Shown one piece after another: positions 24,060 through 32,424 of a stretch of 64,000 nt of DNA (position 1 is its first letter; the number at the start of each line of letters is the position of its first letter). A program made the position numbers and the translations under genes. Under the pieces are notes generated by a model. It was given only the letters and a program-made list of their open reading frames with translations. It had not been told where the DNA came from and did no database searches. The stretch comes from Arthrobacter russicus (GTDB lineage: Bacteria; Actinomycetota; Actinomycetes; Actinomycetales; Micrococcaceae): the NCBI RefSeq assembly GCF_031454135.1, contig NZ_JAVDQF010000001.1:2790001-2854000 (forward strand), written 5' to 3'.

Positions 24060-25307
24060 TCAAGGGAAAGGATGCGGGGTCGGGTTGCGGATCTCGCCGT
24101 GCTGACGCAGATGCGGGAACTCGACGTCGAGCGTCGCCGCTTGCGGGCTCAAGGCCCGGACGACGTGCCAGCCGCTTCTGGCGACGTCCGGCGAACGCAG
24201 ATCGGCCAACCAGACGTCCCAGCCCTGGTCGCGGGTCCGGGCGATCACATCGCCCAGCGGCTGGTTGCCGTTGGCGGTGAAATCCGCTTCCGCGGATTCC
24301 GGCCCGCGGTCCAGAAAAGCGTTGTGCTTCCGGTTCTCCGGCGCGGCATGGAAGGCGATGTGGTCTTCGAGCTCGGCCACGGCGTCGATTTCGGGTGTTC
24401 CGCCGAGCATCCGCAGGCTCCAGTTGTACGTGTGCACCGACTCCAGGAAAGCGGCGGTCATCGCCGAGCGCACCTCCGATTTGGCGGCGCAGCCGACGGC
24501 GAGCCCCACCTTCGCCGAGCGCGCGCAGGCCAGGATCACCGGTACACCGCCGGCGCCTTCGAAGCGGACCAAGGTGACCGTGATGCCGAGCAGTTCGAGT
24601 TGCCGGCAGATCCGGCGCAGCGGCCCGGTGAAATGCATCGGCACCCGCTCCGGGATGCGGAAGCACTGACCGGTTTCGGCTCGGTACCAGGCACGCATGA
24701 AGGCATCGCGTTCGATCAATTCGAAGACCGCGCCGCGAGCGGCCATGCCGAAATTTCGCCCCGCGGCAAGCCCGTTGGAGGTGATTGCGCACCACTGCCG
24801 GGAGCCGGTGGGATGCAGAAAAGCGAGATCGGCCGGCACCGCCCCGAGCCGGCCGTCCGAAGCGCGCATTGCCCGGTGGAACCGGATGTCCCCGGCCGCG
24901 TCGGGATGCGTGAACGGAAAGCCCGGGCTGGCGTACTGCGCGTCGGTGAACTGTTGGAACTCGCGGACCGGGATCTGCTCCGCAGCCGGATACGCTTCGA
25001 ACCGGCGCGGAATGACATTCGCGGAATACCGTTCCACGAACTCGCCGCAGGCGGAGCCGAAGAGCTGCCCGGCAGTCAGGCCGAAACCCATGCTGGACCT
25101 GCGCGAGATGGCAGTCCCGGTGCAGGCGGGGAGATTGGGTGCCTGCACTGCGAACGCCGGTACCTGGACCGAACCCGGGGCCAATCTGACCTCGCGCAGG
25201 GCGGGGATGAGCCCGACGTCGGCCCCGACGAGCCCTTCACTCAGGACGGGGAAGGGAGCCAGGGATAGTTGGTCGAGAATATCCCGCTCTTTGAACAGGT
25301 AGGGCAT
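24060..25307 (-). CDS. YcaO cyclodehydratase (TOMM D protein)
   Basis: 415 residues. YcaO ATP-binding elements are present: SMGFGLTAGQLFGSACGEFVERY and later GAVFELIERDAFMRAWY, then AKSEVRSAMTAAFLESVH. The C-terminus ends IRNPTPHPFP, a proline-rich PxPxP-like tail characteristic of azoline-forming YcaO proteins. With ATP it should activate the amide backbone at Cys, Ser and Thr, using the C protein to hold the leader. The ATG at 25307 follows GGAG; a TTG at 25322 is an alternative. It overlaps the C-protein gene by 67 nt. Confidence 0.92.
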   Translation of the reverse strand: MPYLFKERDILDQLSLAPFPVLSEGLVGADVGLIPALREVRLAPGSVQVPAFAVQAPNLPACTGTAISRRSSMGFGLTAGQLFGSACGEFVERYSANVIPRRFEAYPAAEQIPVREFQQFTDAQYASPGFPFTHPDAAGDIRFHRAMRASDGRLGAVPADLAFLHPTGSRQWCAITSNGLAAGRNFGMAARGAVFELIERDAFMRAWYRAETGQCFRIPERVPMHFTGPLRRICRQLELLGITVTLVRFEGAGGVPVILACARSAKVGLAVGCAAKSEVRSAMTAAFLESVHTYNWSLRMLGGTPEIDAVAELEDHIAFHAAPENRKHNAFLDRGPESAEADFTANGNQPLGDVIARTRDQGWDVWLADLRSPDVARSGWHVVRALSPQAATLDVEFPHLRQHGEIRNPTPHPFP

Positions 25308-26080
25308 CGGGGAACACTCCAAACTCGGGAGCAGTAGGCGGTCAGGGAATCCGGAGTGAACACGAGGCAGGCTCCGATCGACTCGCCGCGCTGCTGGTAA
25401 AACGCGGAGTCGGCGAGGCGCCGGGCCAGATTGAGCCCGAGCAGGAGATCGGCCCGGTCGAATTCCCGGATCGCATCCGCCGAGTTCAGCAAGAGGTATT
25501 CGTCAGGCCATTCGGTCAAAGCCGCGCGGCGGACGAGCAGGCATTCGAAACATGCCGTGATGCCGGGCACCACGGCCGGGCCGATGACGATCTTTTCGCC
25601 GTCGGAAGGGAGCAGCGGAACGTGGCAGAGCCCGGAATCCCAGTACCGCTTGGCGGCTTGCAGCATTTCCGAAACCGATTCGCGGACGAGTACGGCCGGC
25701 AGCGTCGGCGAATTGCTGGTCCGGGCGAATCCGGAGCAGGTCTGCTGGTCCAACAGCTGCTCCGGCGCGTCCAGGCTGAGTTCCCGTGCGGCGCGCCCGG
25801 GGCCGAAGTCCAATTGCCGGATCTGTCCGATCAATCGCGAGGACGCAGTGACCACGCCAGTGTTGGCGAGCGACCGCAAGAGGCGTTCCGGGTCCTGCAG
25901 ATCCGGAACGCCTCCCGCAACCTGCGCCACGGTTCGGGGCTCCGCAAGGAATTCGAACAACCGCCTGGCCAGTTCCTGGTTGTCCCGGAAACGCACCAGT
26001 GAACTGCCCAGCACCAAGGCGAAACAGTCGGTGAAATCGGCCTTCCTGGTTCCTGCGGCCGTGACGTAGGTGACCGGCAT
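25241..26080 (-). CDS. TOMM cyclodehydratase partner (C protein, leader binding)
   Basis: 279 residues. The N-terminal 90 residues (FALVLGSSLVRFRDNQELAR ... LLRSLANTGVV) look like the PqqD-like RRE winged helix that grips leader peptides. The remainder resembles the E1-like ThiF fold of TOMM C proteins, with two CxxC pairs (ACFECLL near residue 185 and RCPTC near 260) that would hold a structural zinc. It is shorter than fused C-D proteins and so acts with the separate YcaO. It begins five bases after the precursor stop and has only a weak ribosome site, so it is probably translationally coupled. Confidence 0.85.
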   Translation of the reverse strand: MPVTYVTAAGTRKADFTDCFALVLGSSLVRFRDNQELARRLFEFLAEPRTVAQVAGGVPDLQDPERLLRSLANTGVVTASSRLIGQIRQLDFGPGRAARELSLDAPEQLLDQQTCSGFARTSNSPTLPAVLVRESVSEMLQAAKRYWDSGLCHVPLLPSDGEKIVIGPAVVPGITACFECLLVRRAALTEWPDEYLLLNSADAIREFDRADLLLGLNLARRLADSAFYQQRGESIGACLVFTPDSLTAYCSRVWSVPRCPTCSKSGIFSTNYPWLPSPS

Positions 26081-26085
26081 GGTGC

Positions 26086-26319
26086 TCAGGGCTGGCTGGG
26101 CTTGGTGGTGCTGGAGCAGGAACACGAAGTGGAGCTGCACAGCGAGACGCCGTCCTGCATGGTCGCGGTGCGCGCCGTGGAACCGGTGAACTCGAACTCG
26201 AGCTCCTTGAGCAGTTCCGGCATCACGGTTCCCGGTCGGGTCTCCGCGGGGTCGAAGGTGATCGCCGGAAGCACTGGAGGCAGATCGATGGCGGGTTGCG
26301 GGGTAGCGATCCGATTCAT
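26086..26319 (-). CDS. TOMM/LAP precursor peptide with Cys/Ser/Thr-rich core
   Basis: 77 residues. An unusually proline-rich leader start (MNRIATPQPAIDLPPVLPAI) leads to an acidic amphipathic segment (PELLKELEFEFTG), then TARTATMQDG, then the core VSLCSSTSCSCSSTTKPSQP. Twelve successive residues, CSSTSCSCSSTT, are all heterocyclisable (3 Cys, 6 Ser, 3 Thr). That pattern resembles linear azole-containing peptides and streptolysin-S-like peptides. The cleavage site is not encoded by any obvious motif; after DG is a guess. AGGAG sits 4 nt before the ATG. It is the first gene of the cluster. Confidence 0.88.
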   Translation of the reverse strand: MNRIATPQPAIDLPPVLPAITFDPAETRPGTVMPELLKELEFEFTGSTARTATMQDGVSLCSSTSCSCSSTTKPSQP

Positions 26320-26364
26320 GGTTCTCCTATCTCGGGATTTGCCGGCGAGCGGTGAAGCGTCCGG

Positions 26365-26424
26365 CATGCCTCCGGGGTCGGAGGCATGGCAGCGACTTTA
26401 TTTCAGCGACTGACGAATCGTCAA
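26365..26424 (-). promoter_or_regulatory. Promoter, operator and 5' hairpin of the TOMM cluster
   Basis: On the minus strand TTGACG (26419-26424), an 18-bp spacer and TAAAGT (26395-26400) form a promoter. A palindrome TGACGA-A-TCGTCA (26411-26423) covers the -35. The predicted transcript start near 26388 falls on a 9-bp hairpin (CATGCCTCC at 26365-26373 with GGAGGCATG at 26380-26388), so the mRNA would begin with a stem-loop. The ribosome site for the precursor follows about 60 nt later. Confidence 0.65.
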
Positions 26425-26500
26425 CCGGTGTTTGACGAGCTTGTGGATATCCCATCCGACGCTCCGGCCTGCCGCAGCGCATTGATGATTTGATGGGGGA

Positions 26501-27577
26501 ATGAAGCTCACGGCGAAGGCGATGACCCGGCTGCGGCTGCATTCGCAACTGCTGCTGGCCGAGAAGGCCGCGGATCCGGTGGCGGCAGCCGGCTGGATGA
26601 CGGCGCTGCAGGGGCAGGACCTTCCCGGGGTGCTCTATTCGCTCGGCCTGCGAACGTCGCGGCCATCCCGGATGGCGGTACGGCAGGCATTCGATTCGGG
26701 AGACCTGGTGCGGACCTGGTTGATGCGCGGCACGCTGCATGTCTGCCGCGCGTCGGACCTGGTCTGGATCCTTTCGCTGACGGCCGGGCGAATGGCGGCA
26801 GCGCTGGCCCCCCGGCTCGATGCGGCGGGCATCGCCGAACCGGACTTGGCCGCTGCCCTGGACGTCGCCCTGGACCGGCTGGGCTCCGGCGCAGCGGGTC
26901 GCGAGGAGCTGTTCGACGCTTTCGAGGCGGCTGGCCAATCGACCGGAGGCCAGCGCGGCGGATATCTGCTCAATGCGCTCAGTATCCGGGGCCAGTTGGT
27001 CCAGGGTCCGTTCCGCGGCGAGCGGCAGCTGTTCGCCGCGGCGGCCGATTGGCTGCCGGCGCCGCGCGAACTCGAACGTGATGCGGCTCTGGCGGAGCTG
27101 GCCTCCCGGTACTTCCGTTCGCATGCTCCGGCGACGCTGCGTGATTTCAGCTGGTGGTGCCAACTGACCTTGACCGACTGCCGGCGCGCGGTGGCCGCGC
27201 TCGGGGATGCGCTGTCGACCGTGGAGTTCGCCGGCCGGGAGTACCTGGTCCCGACGACGGCGGTGAACTCGGCGGAGCCACCCGGCAACTTGGCCGCGGC
27301 GCACCTGTTGCCCGGGTTCGACGAGTACCTGCTGGGTTACGCGGATCGTGGCCTGGCGCTCACTGCGGAAAATGCCGGGCGCATCGTCCCGGGGAACAAC
27401 GGGGTGTTCCTGCCCACGATGCTCCGTTCCGGGCGGGTCGTCGGCACCTGGCGGAAATCCGGGACCGGCCCGGGCGTCGACGAGGTCGAGTTTTCTCCTT
27501 TCGGCGAGCTGTCGGCGAACGGATTGCGGTCGGTGCGGACCGCAGCGCGGAAGCGGCGGGATTACCTGGGCCGGTGA
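26501..27577 (+). CDS. HTH_42 / AlkZ-like winged-helix protein (possible DNA glycosylase)
   Basis: 358 residues. It begins with LTAKAMTRLRLHSQLLLAEK and has GWMTALQGQDLPGVLYSLGLR, where Q-G-Q fits the QxQ catalytic pattern reported for AlkZ-like (as opposed to YcaQ-like QxD) DNA glycosylases. Later parts (MRGTLHVCRASDL, LLPGFDEYLLGYADR) match the HTH_42 family. Such enzymes remove bulky or crosslinked bases, often for antibiotic self-resistance. Activity here is inferred from motif only. It is divergent from the TOMM operon, separated by 181 bp. Confidence 0.75.
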   Translation: MKLTAKAMTRLRLHSQLLLAEKAADPVAAAGWMTALQGQDLPGVLYSLGLRTSRPSRMAVRQAFDSGDLVRTWLMRGTLHVCRASDLVWILSLTAGRMAAALAPRLDAAGIAEPDLAAALDVALDRLGSGAAGREELFDAFEAAGQSTGGQRGGYLLNALSIRGQLVQGPFRGERQLFAAAADWLPAPRELERDAALAELASRYFRSHAPATLRDFSWWCQLTLTDCRRAVAALGDALSTVEFAGREYLVPTTAVNSAEPPGNLAAAHLLPGFDEYLLGYADRGLALTAENAGRIVPGNNGVFLPTMLRSGRVVGTWRKSGTGPGVDEVEFSPFGELSANGLRSVRTAARKRRDYLGR

Positions 27578-27596
27578 CCCCTACCCCGGTAGGGGG
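27577..27596. promoter_or_regulatory. ACCCCTACC-CC-GGTAGGGGGT palindrome before the desaturase gene
   Basis: The inverted repeat lies immediately after the AlkZ-like stop and 90 bp before the desaturase start. Its C-run / TA / G-run shape resembles CsoR/FrmR-family operators. It could equally be a short hairpin terminator for the upstream gene, although no T-run follows. Confidence 0.4.
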
Positions 27597-27685
27597 TGCG
27601 GTCGGCTCTCCAGGGTGATGTGCCGATCGGAATGGGCCTCGTAGCTTGGGAGCCTGGAAGCCGTAGCCCATCGAAAGGCCGAGCC

Positions 27686-28768
27686 GTGACCCTGGCACCG
27701 ACCGAGAACCGCCCCCGCCCCGCCACCAACCGGCAGACGGCGGACTTCATCGAGCTCGCCGAAAAGGTCCGGGCCACCGGACTGATGGAGCGCGACGTCG
27801 GCTGGTACATCTGGCGGATGATCCGGATCGGGCTGGGCTTTGCCGCGGTCGGCGTGATGTTCGTGCTGCTCGGGCAATCTTGGTGGCAACTGCTCACCGC
27901 AGTCGCCTTCAGCGTGATGTGCGGAATGGCCGGGTTCCTGGCCCACGATGCGGCGCACCGGCAGATTTTCGCCAGCTCCAAGGCCAATGAATGGACCGGC
28001 CGGATCGTCGGCAATCTGTTCGTGGGCCTGAGTTATGGCTGGTGGATGAACAAGCATGGCAAGCACCACGCGAATCCCAATAAAATCGGCTCCGACCTGG
28101 ATATCGCCGCCGGCGTCGTGGTCTTCGACCCGGACAGTGCCCTGGAACGCCGCGGCCTGGCCCGATGGTTCGCCGCGCACCAAGGGTGGTTCTTTTTCCC
28201 GCTGTTGACCCTGGTCACCCTGGACCTGCACATCAATGCGACCAAGCGGGTGCTCAACCGCAAGGAGATCGTGCCGAAACGCGGTTGGGAGGCCGCACTG
28301 CTGGCGGTACGACTGATCGGAGTCCCAGTGGCCGTCTTCGCAGTGGCCGGCTGGGGCATCGGTGCTGCGCTGCTGGCCGTGCACATCGCGACGTTCGGAC
28401 TCTACTTCGGCGGTGCTTTCGCACCGAACCACAAGGGCATGCCGTTGGTCCCCAAAGACCTGAAAATCGACTTCCTGCGCCGCCAGGTGCTGATGAGCCG
28501 CAACATCTCCGGCGGCAAACTCGTGGACATTGGAATGGGCGGCTTGAACTATCAGATCGAACACCACTTGTTCCCCACGATGTCTTCGCGGAACCTGGGC
28601 AAGGTCCAGCCGATGGTACGTGAATTCTGCGCCGAAAAAGGCATCACCTACACCGAGACCACATTGCCCGAGTCGTATGGGATCGTGGTCCGCTACCTGA
28701 ACCGGGTGGGTCTGGGCCAGCGGGATCCCTTCGATTGCCCGCTCACCGCGCAGTTCCGCACCCGTTAG
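27686..28768 (+). CDS. Membrane fatty acid desaturase
   Basis: 360 residues. Three histidine boxes bind the di-iron centre: HDAAH (about residue 92), HGKHH (about 128) and QIEHH (about 293). Between them lie pairs of hydrophobic helices. The family introduces a cis double bond into acyl chains with O2 and electrons from a reductase; acyl-CoA desaturase-like proteins in actinobacteria adjust membrane fluidity, often in the cold. The GTG at 27686 has AAAGG upstream; the longer frame back to 27596 has no start signal. A strong terminator follows. Confidence 0.9.
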   Translation: MTLAPTENRPRPATNRQTADFIELAEKVRATGLMERDVGWYIWRMIRIGLGFAAVGVMFVLLGQSWWQLLTAVAFSVMCGMAGFLAHDAAHRQIFASSKANEWTGRIVGNLFVGLSYGWWMNKHGKHHANPNKIGSDLDIAAGVVVFDPDSALERRGLARWFAAHQGWFFFPLLTLVTLDLHINATKRVLNRKEIVPKRGWEAALLAVRLIGVPVAVFAVAGWGIGAALLAVHIATFGLYFGGAFAPNHKGMPLVPKDLKIDFLRRQVLMSRNISGGKLVDIGMGGLNYQIEHHLFPTMSSRNLGKVQPMVREFCAEKGITYTETTLPESYGIVVRYLNRVGLGQRDPFDCPLTAQFRTR

Positions 28769-28800
28769 CCGGCTCCGGCTGCTTGGCCATTGTGCCGAGG

Positions 28801-28840
28801 GGGCGTCCGCGAATCGTCGCGGACGCCCGCTCGGTGTTTT
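28801..28840 (+). terminator. Intrinsic terminator after the desaturase gene
   Basis: GGGCGTCCGCGA (28801-28812) pairs perfectly with TCGCGGACGCCC (28817-28828) around a 4-nt loop, with GTGTTTT downstream. Confidence 0.85.
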
Positions 28841-28887
28841 CGTCATCGACGGCCGGTATGCTCCGGCCGGGTTGCCGTCTTGGCTGG

Positions 28888-28949
28888 TTGACAATCCACG
28901 ATCAAAGTATTTAAATAATTAAATATATTAATACTTTGATCATGGATTG
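28888..28949 (+). promoter_or_regulatory. Strong promoter buried in a 58-bp AT-rich operator
   Basis: TTGACA (28888-28893), 17 bp and TTAAAT (28911-28916) give a near-consensus promoter. It is overlaid by a long inverted repeat: CAATCCACGATCAAAG at 28892-28907 mirrors CTTTGATCATGGATTG at 28934-28949 with one mismatch, and the match continues into the AT-rich centre. This is far more AT-rich than the rest of the window. Confidence 0.75.
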
Positions 28950-28965
28950 AATTCAGGAGGCTCGG

Positions 28966-29838
28966 ATGGCGAAATACGACGTCGGGATATTGGGAGCGGG
29001 TCGGATGGGTGCAGCGTTCGTCCGGCACTTCGCCGCGCAAGGGCTAGACGTGGCGGTATGGAACCGGAGCCCCGACAAGGCCGAGGCGCTCGTTTCGTCG
29101 AAGGTGACCGCGTTGTCGGCGGCCGATGAATTGCTGGACCAGGCTGATCTGGTGATCAACCTGGTCTCCGGTTATGAAAATCTGGAAAAGATCCTGCGCG
29201 GACGGCAAAGCCAATCCCCGATCGACCTGCTGAATTTGTCGACGGGAACTCCGGGCGAAGCACTTGCCATGCTTTCGGCTTTGCCGGAAGGCTCCCGTTA
29301 TTTGGACGGCGCCAACCTGAATTTCCCGCAGGACATCGGCAGCGAGCGCGGTTTCATCGGGTTCGCCGGTTCGGCGCAGCTTTGGCACGAGCATCGGGAA
29401 CTCTTCACCTCGTTGAGCGGCGATACGGCTTATTTGTCGGACGATGCGTCGTCGGCCAACGTCCTGGACGCCGGTTATGTCGGGATCTTCGAGATTCCTA
29501 GCATCGTCGCCTTCCTCGAATCGGCAGACTACTTGGCCGGCAACGGCATCTCCGATGACGTGGTGCAAAAGTTGATCGACGTCCAGGCCCGGAACCTGGG
29601 CGGGGTCCTGCGAGAGGTCTTCGCCGAACGCAGTACAGGTGTTTCGCCAGGCTCCGCGGCGCTCGGCACGTATGGACTCGCTGCGCAGCTGTATCGGGAG
29701 ACGGTCGGCAAGGCGGGGCATTTCCCGAAACAACTGGAAGCTGCCCGGACCGCCCTGGACGGAGCGATCGCGGCTGGGCTGGGCGAGTCGAGCATCGCGG
29801 CGCTAGTCGGCCGAGCGGACTCTGTGCGGAACTGCTGA
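28966..29838 (+). CDS. NAD(P)-dependent oxidoreductase, imine reductase / beta-hydroxyacid dehydrogenase-like
   Basis: 290 residues. The Rossmann start DVGILGAGRMGAAFVRHFAAQG and VAVWNRSPDKAEAL (an NRS turn, favouring NADP) are followed by VINLVSGYENLEKIL and a helical C-terminal domain. In the beta-hydroxyacid dehydrogenase family the catalytic Lys is usually conserved; here the equivalent stretch (SANVLDAGYVGIFE) lacks it and has Asp, as in imine reductases. The substrate is unknown. AGGAGG precedes the ATG. It is controlled by the large palindromic promoter; no regulator gene is adjacent. Confidence 0.8.
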   Translation: MAKYDVGILGAGRMGAAFVRHFAAQGLDVAVWNRSPDKAEALVSSKVTALSAADELLDQADLVINLVSGYENLEKILRGRQSQSPIDLLNLSTGTPGEALAMLSALPEGSRYLDGANLNFPQDIGSERGFIGFAGSAQLWHEHRELFTSLSGDTAYLSDDASSANVLDAGYVGIFEIPSIVAFLESADYLAGNGISDDVVQKLIDVQARNLGGVLREVFAERSTGVSPGSAALGTYGLAAQLYRETVGKAGHFPKQLEAARTALDGAIAAGLGESSIAALVGRADSVRNC

Positions 29839-29891
29839 AGATCCCGGTGCCGGGCCGGTTCCGCCGACCGGTGCCGGTCGCGGAGGACGGC

Positions 29892-31010
29892 TCAGAGTGC
29901 ACCGATTGCGATATTGACCATCCGGCGCAGTGGTTCCGCGGCACCCCAGAGCAACTGGTCGCCGACGGTGAACGCGCTGATGTAACCGGGGCCCATTTCC
30001 AGCGTGCGGATCCGGCCCACCGGAATTTCCAGCGTGCCGGAAGTGGCTACCGGGGTGAGCGCTTTCATCGAGGCGTCTTTGGTATTGGGCACCACGGTGG
30101 CCCACTTATTGTCCGCGTCGAGGATCCGTTCGATCTCCGGGACTGAAAGGTCTTCGCGCAATTTGATGGTCAGCGCCTGGGAATGCGTCCGCATGGCGCC
30201 GATCCGGACACAGAGGCCGTCCATGATGATCCGGTCGGTTCCGCTGCGGCCCAGGATCTTATTGGTCTCCGCGCCGTTCTTCCACTCTTCTTTCGACTGG
30301 CCGTTGCCCAGATCGGCATCGATCCAAGGAATCAGCGAACCGGCCAAGGTCACGCCGAACTGGCTGGCATCGACGTTTTGCTGCGCGGCCAGGACGCCTC
30401 GGTCGATGGCCAAGATCGCCGACGCCGGATCGGCCAGGTCGGCAGCGACCGCACCGTGGATCGCACCGAATTGGCTGAGCAGCTCACGCATGTGCTTGGC
30501 CCCGCCACCGGAGGCGGCCTGGTACGTCATCGAAGTGGCCCACTCGACGAGGCCGTTGCGGAACAGGCCGCCCAGGCCCATCAGCATGCAGGAGACCGTG
30601 CAGTTGCCGCCTATGAAGTCTTTGACGCCGGAGGCCAGGCCGGCATCGATGACCGCCCGGTTGACCGGGTCGAGCACGATGATCGAATCATCGTTCATCC
30701 GGAGCGTGGAAGCGGCATCGATCCATAGTCCGTCCCAGCCGCGGGCCCGCAGCTGCGGGTGCACCGCCGAGGTGTATTCGCCGCCTTGGGCGGTGACGAT
30801 GATCGGCAGGGCTTCGAGCGCCTCGAGGTCGTAGGCGTCTTGGAGGATTCCGGCGTCGCCTTCCGCGAAAGAAGGCGCGGCACCGCCGTGGTTCGAGGTC
30901 GAAAAGAAAGTCGGTTCGATCCGGCTGAAATCGCCTTCCTGCTGCATCCGCTGCATCAGGACCGAACCCACCATGCCACGCCACCCGACGTAGCCAACAT
31001 GTTGACTCAT
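29892..31010 (-). CDS. asd: Aspartate-semialdehyde dehydrogenase
   Basis: 372 residues. It is the longer E. coli-like form: [17 protein letters not shown] at the start, the active-site cysteine in [19 protein letters not shown] (about residue 135), and [13 protein letters not shown]. It reduces aspartyl phosphate to aspartate semialdehyde for lysine/diaminopimelate, threonine and methionine synthesis. The ATG at 31010 has TACCAT six bases upstream, a leaderless layout; GAGGG is too close to act as a ribosome site. No other aspartate-pathway gene adjoins. Confidence 0.95.
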   Translation of the reverse strand: MSQHVGYVGWRGMVGSVLMQRMQQEGDFSRIEPTFFSTSNHGGAAPSFAEGDAGILQDAYDLEALEALPIIVTAQGGEYTSAVHPQLRARGWDGLWIDAASTLRMNDDSIIVLDPVNRAVIDAGLASGVKDFIGGNCTVSCMLMGLGGLFRNGLVEWATSMTYQAASGGGAKHMRELLSQFGAIHGAVAADLADPASAILAIDRGVLAAQQNVDASQFGVTLAGSLIPWIDADLGNGQSKEEWKNGAETNKILGRSGTDRIIMDGLCVRIGAMRTHSQALTIKLREDLSVPEIERILDADNKWATVVPNTKDASMKALTPVATSGTLEIPVGRIRTLEMGPGYISAFTVGDQLLWGAAEPLRRMVNIAIGAL

Positions 31011-31071
31011 CCCTCAATGGTACGGGCGTTCCCTGGCCGTCGCGAAGCTCATGACGTGCGCTGCTGGAAGT

Positions 31072-31587
31072 TCAGCGGCGCCATTTGGTGAAGCGGTATC
31101 GCTCGCCCCGGGAAGACTCATGCCAACCGGACGCCGGGTCCATTCCTTCCAGCGTCCAGCTGGCGTCCAGTTCCGGTGCGAAAGTGTCACCGGCCACCGC
31201 GGAATCTATCAGCGTGATCGCGGCGGTGTCGGCCAATTCCATAGCCTGGGTGTAGACGTTTCCGCCGCCGATGATCCAGATTTCCTCGGCCCCGGGAGCT
31301 GACTTCGCGACCGCAAGCGCCTGGGCCAGGGAGGCCACTGCAGTGGCACCGGCGGCTTCCTCGGTGCCGCCCCACCCGGGGTCCGAGGTCAACACGATGT
31401 TGGTCCGGCCCGGCAGCGGACGAAACTTCGCGGGAAACGACAGCCAGGTGCGGCGGCCCATGATGACCGGGTGGCCCGAGGTCACGGCGCGAAAATATGC
31501 CATGTCCTCGGGGACGTGCCACGGCATGGTGCCGGCTGCACCGATCACGCCGCTCGGAGTCTGGGCCCAAATGACGCCGATGGTCAT
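31072..31587 (-). CDS. folA: Dihydrofolate reductase
   Basis: 171 residues. Motifs: [30 protein letters not shown] at the N-terminus (written in part: [10 protein letters not shown]), [12 protein letters not shown], and [12 protein letters not shown]. It reduces dihydrofolate with NADPH and so regenerates the cofactor consumed by ThyA. The ATG overlaps the thyA stop by 4 nt (31584-31587), the usual thyA-folA coupling. Confidence 0.95.
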   Translation of the reverse strand: MTIGVIWAQTPSGVIGAAGTMPWHVPEDMAYFRAVTSGHPVIMGRRTWLSFPAKFRPLPGRTNIVLTSDPGWGGTEEAAGATAVASLAQALAVAKSAPGAEEIWIIGGGNVYTQAMELADTAAITLIDSAVAGDTFAPELDASWTLEGMDPASGWHESSRGERYRFTKWRR

Positions 31588-32387
31588 ACCGCGATCGGCG
31601 CTTTGATCGTCGGGTGGTGCTGGTAATCGAGCAGCTCGAAGTCTTCGAAGGCGTAGTCGAAAATCGACTCGGGTTTCCGGGTGATCCGCAGCTTCGGGTA
31701 GGCATAAGGCTCGCGGCCCAGCTGCTCGTTGACCTGATCCAGATGGTCGTCGTAGATGTGCGTATCGCCGCCGGTCCAGATGAATTCGCCGGGCGCCAGA
31801 CCGACCTGCTGCGCGACCATCAGGGTCAAGAGCGCATAGGAGGCGATGTTGAACGGAACGCCCAGGAACATGTCGGCGCTGCGCTGGTACAGCTGGCAGG
31901 AGAGCTTGCCGTCCGCCACATAGAACTGGAAGAAGGCGTGGCACGGCGGCAGTGCCATCTTGGACAGTTCCGAGACGTTCCAGGCCGAGACGATGTGCCG
32001 GCGGGAATCGGGGTTGGCCTTGAGGCCCTCGACCACGGCTGCGATCTGGTCGATGTGCTCGCCGTCCGGAGTGGGCCAGGAACGCCACTGGACGCCGTAC
32101 ACCGGGCCGAGCTCGCCGTCGTCGTCGGCCCATTCGTTCCAAATTTTGACGCCGTTCTCCTGCAGCCAACGGACATTGGAATCGCCGCGGAGGAACCAGA
32201 GCAACTCCATCGCGACGGATTTGAAGTGCACCCGTTTGGTGGTGATCAGGGGGAACGATTCCGCCAGGTCGAAGCGGATCTGCCGCCCGAACACGCTGCG
32301 GGTGCCAGTGCCGGTGCGGTCCGATTTCGCGGTGCCATTGGCCAGCACATCGCGCAGCAGGTCCTCGTACGGAGTCTGAATCGTCAT
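31584..32387 (-). CDS. thyA: Thymidylate synthase
   Basis: 267 residues, near the 264-residue E. coli length. [27 protein letters not shown], the catalytic cysteine in [12 protein letters not shown] and [21 protein letters not shown] are all present. It methylates dUMP with methylene-tetrahydrofolate. The ATG at 32387 follows TAAGAT with a 7-base gap (leaderless). It is coupled to folA. Confidence 0.97.
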   Translation of the reverse strand: MTIQTPYEDLLRDVLANGTAKSDRTGTGTRSVFGRQIRFDLAESFPLITTKRVHFKSVAMELLWFLRGDSNVRWLQENGVKIWNEWADDDGELGPVYGVQWRSWPTPDGEHIDQIAAVVEGLKANPDSRRHIVSAWNVSELSKMALPPCHAFFQFYVADGKLSCQLYQRSADMFLGVPFNIASYALLTLMVAQQVGLAPGEFIWTGGDTHIYDDHLDQVNEQLGREPYAYPKLRITRKPESIFDYAFEDFELLDYQHHPTIKAPIAV

Positions 32388-32424
32388 GCTTGGAATCTTA
32401 TCCGCTGCGGCCGGCAAAGTGCGT

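Noticed and set aside
23248-24795. 515-codon version of the SagB-type dehydrogenase
   Set aside because: The upstream half is antisense-frame sequence inside the YcaO gene; ATG 24045 with GAGGAG gives the normal family length.
21651-26319. Thiopeptide or lanthipeptide cluster
   Set aside because: The core is Cys/Ser/Thr rich, but no LanB-type dehydratase, LanC or pyridine synthase is encoded; YcaO, C protein and SagB-type enzyme fit a LAP.
31072-32169. Longer folA frame reaching into thyA
   Set aside because: The extra N-terminal part is thyA in another frame; ATG 31587 overlaps the thyA stop as expected.
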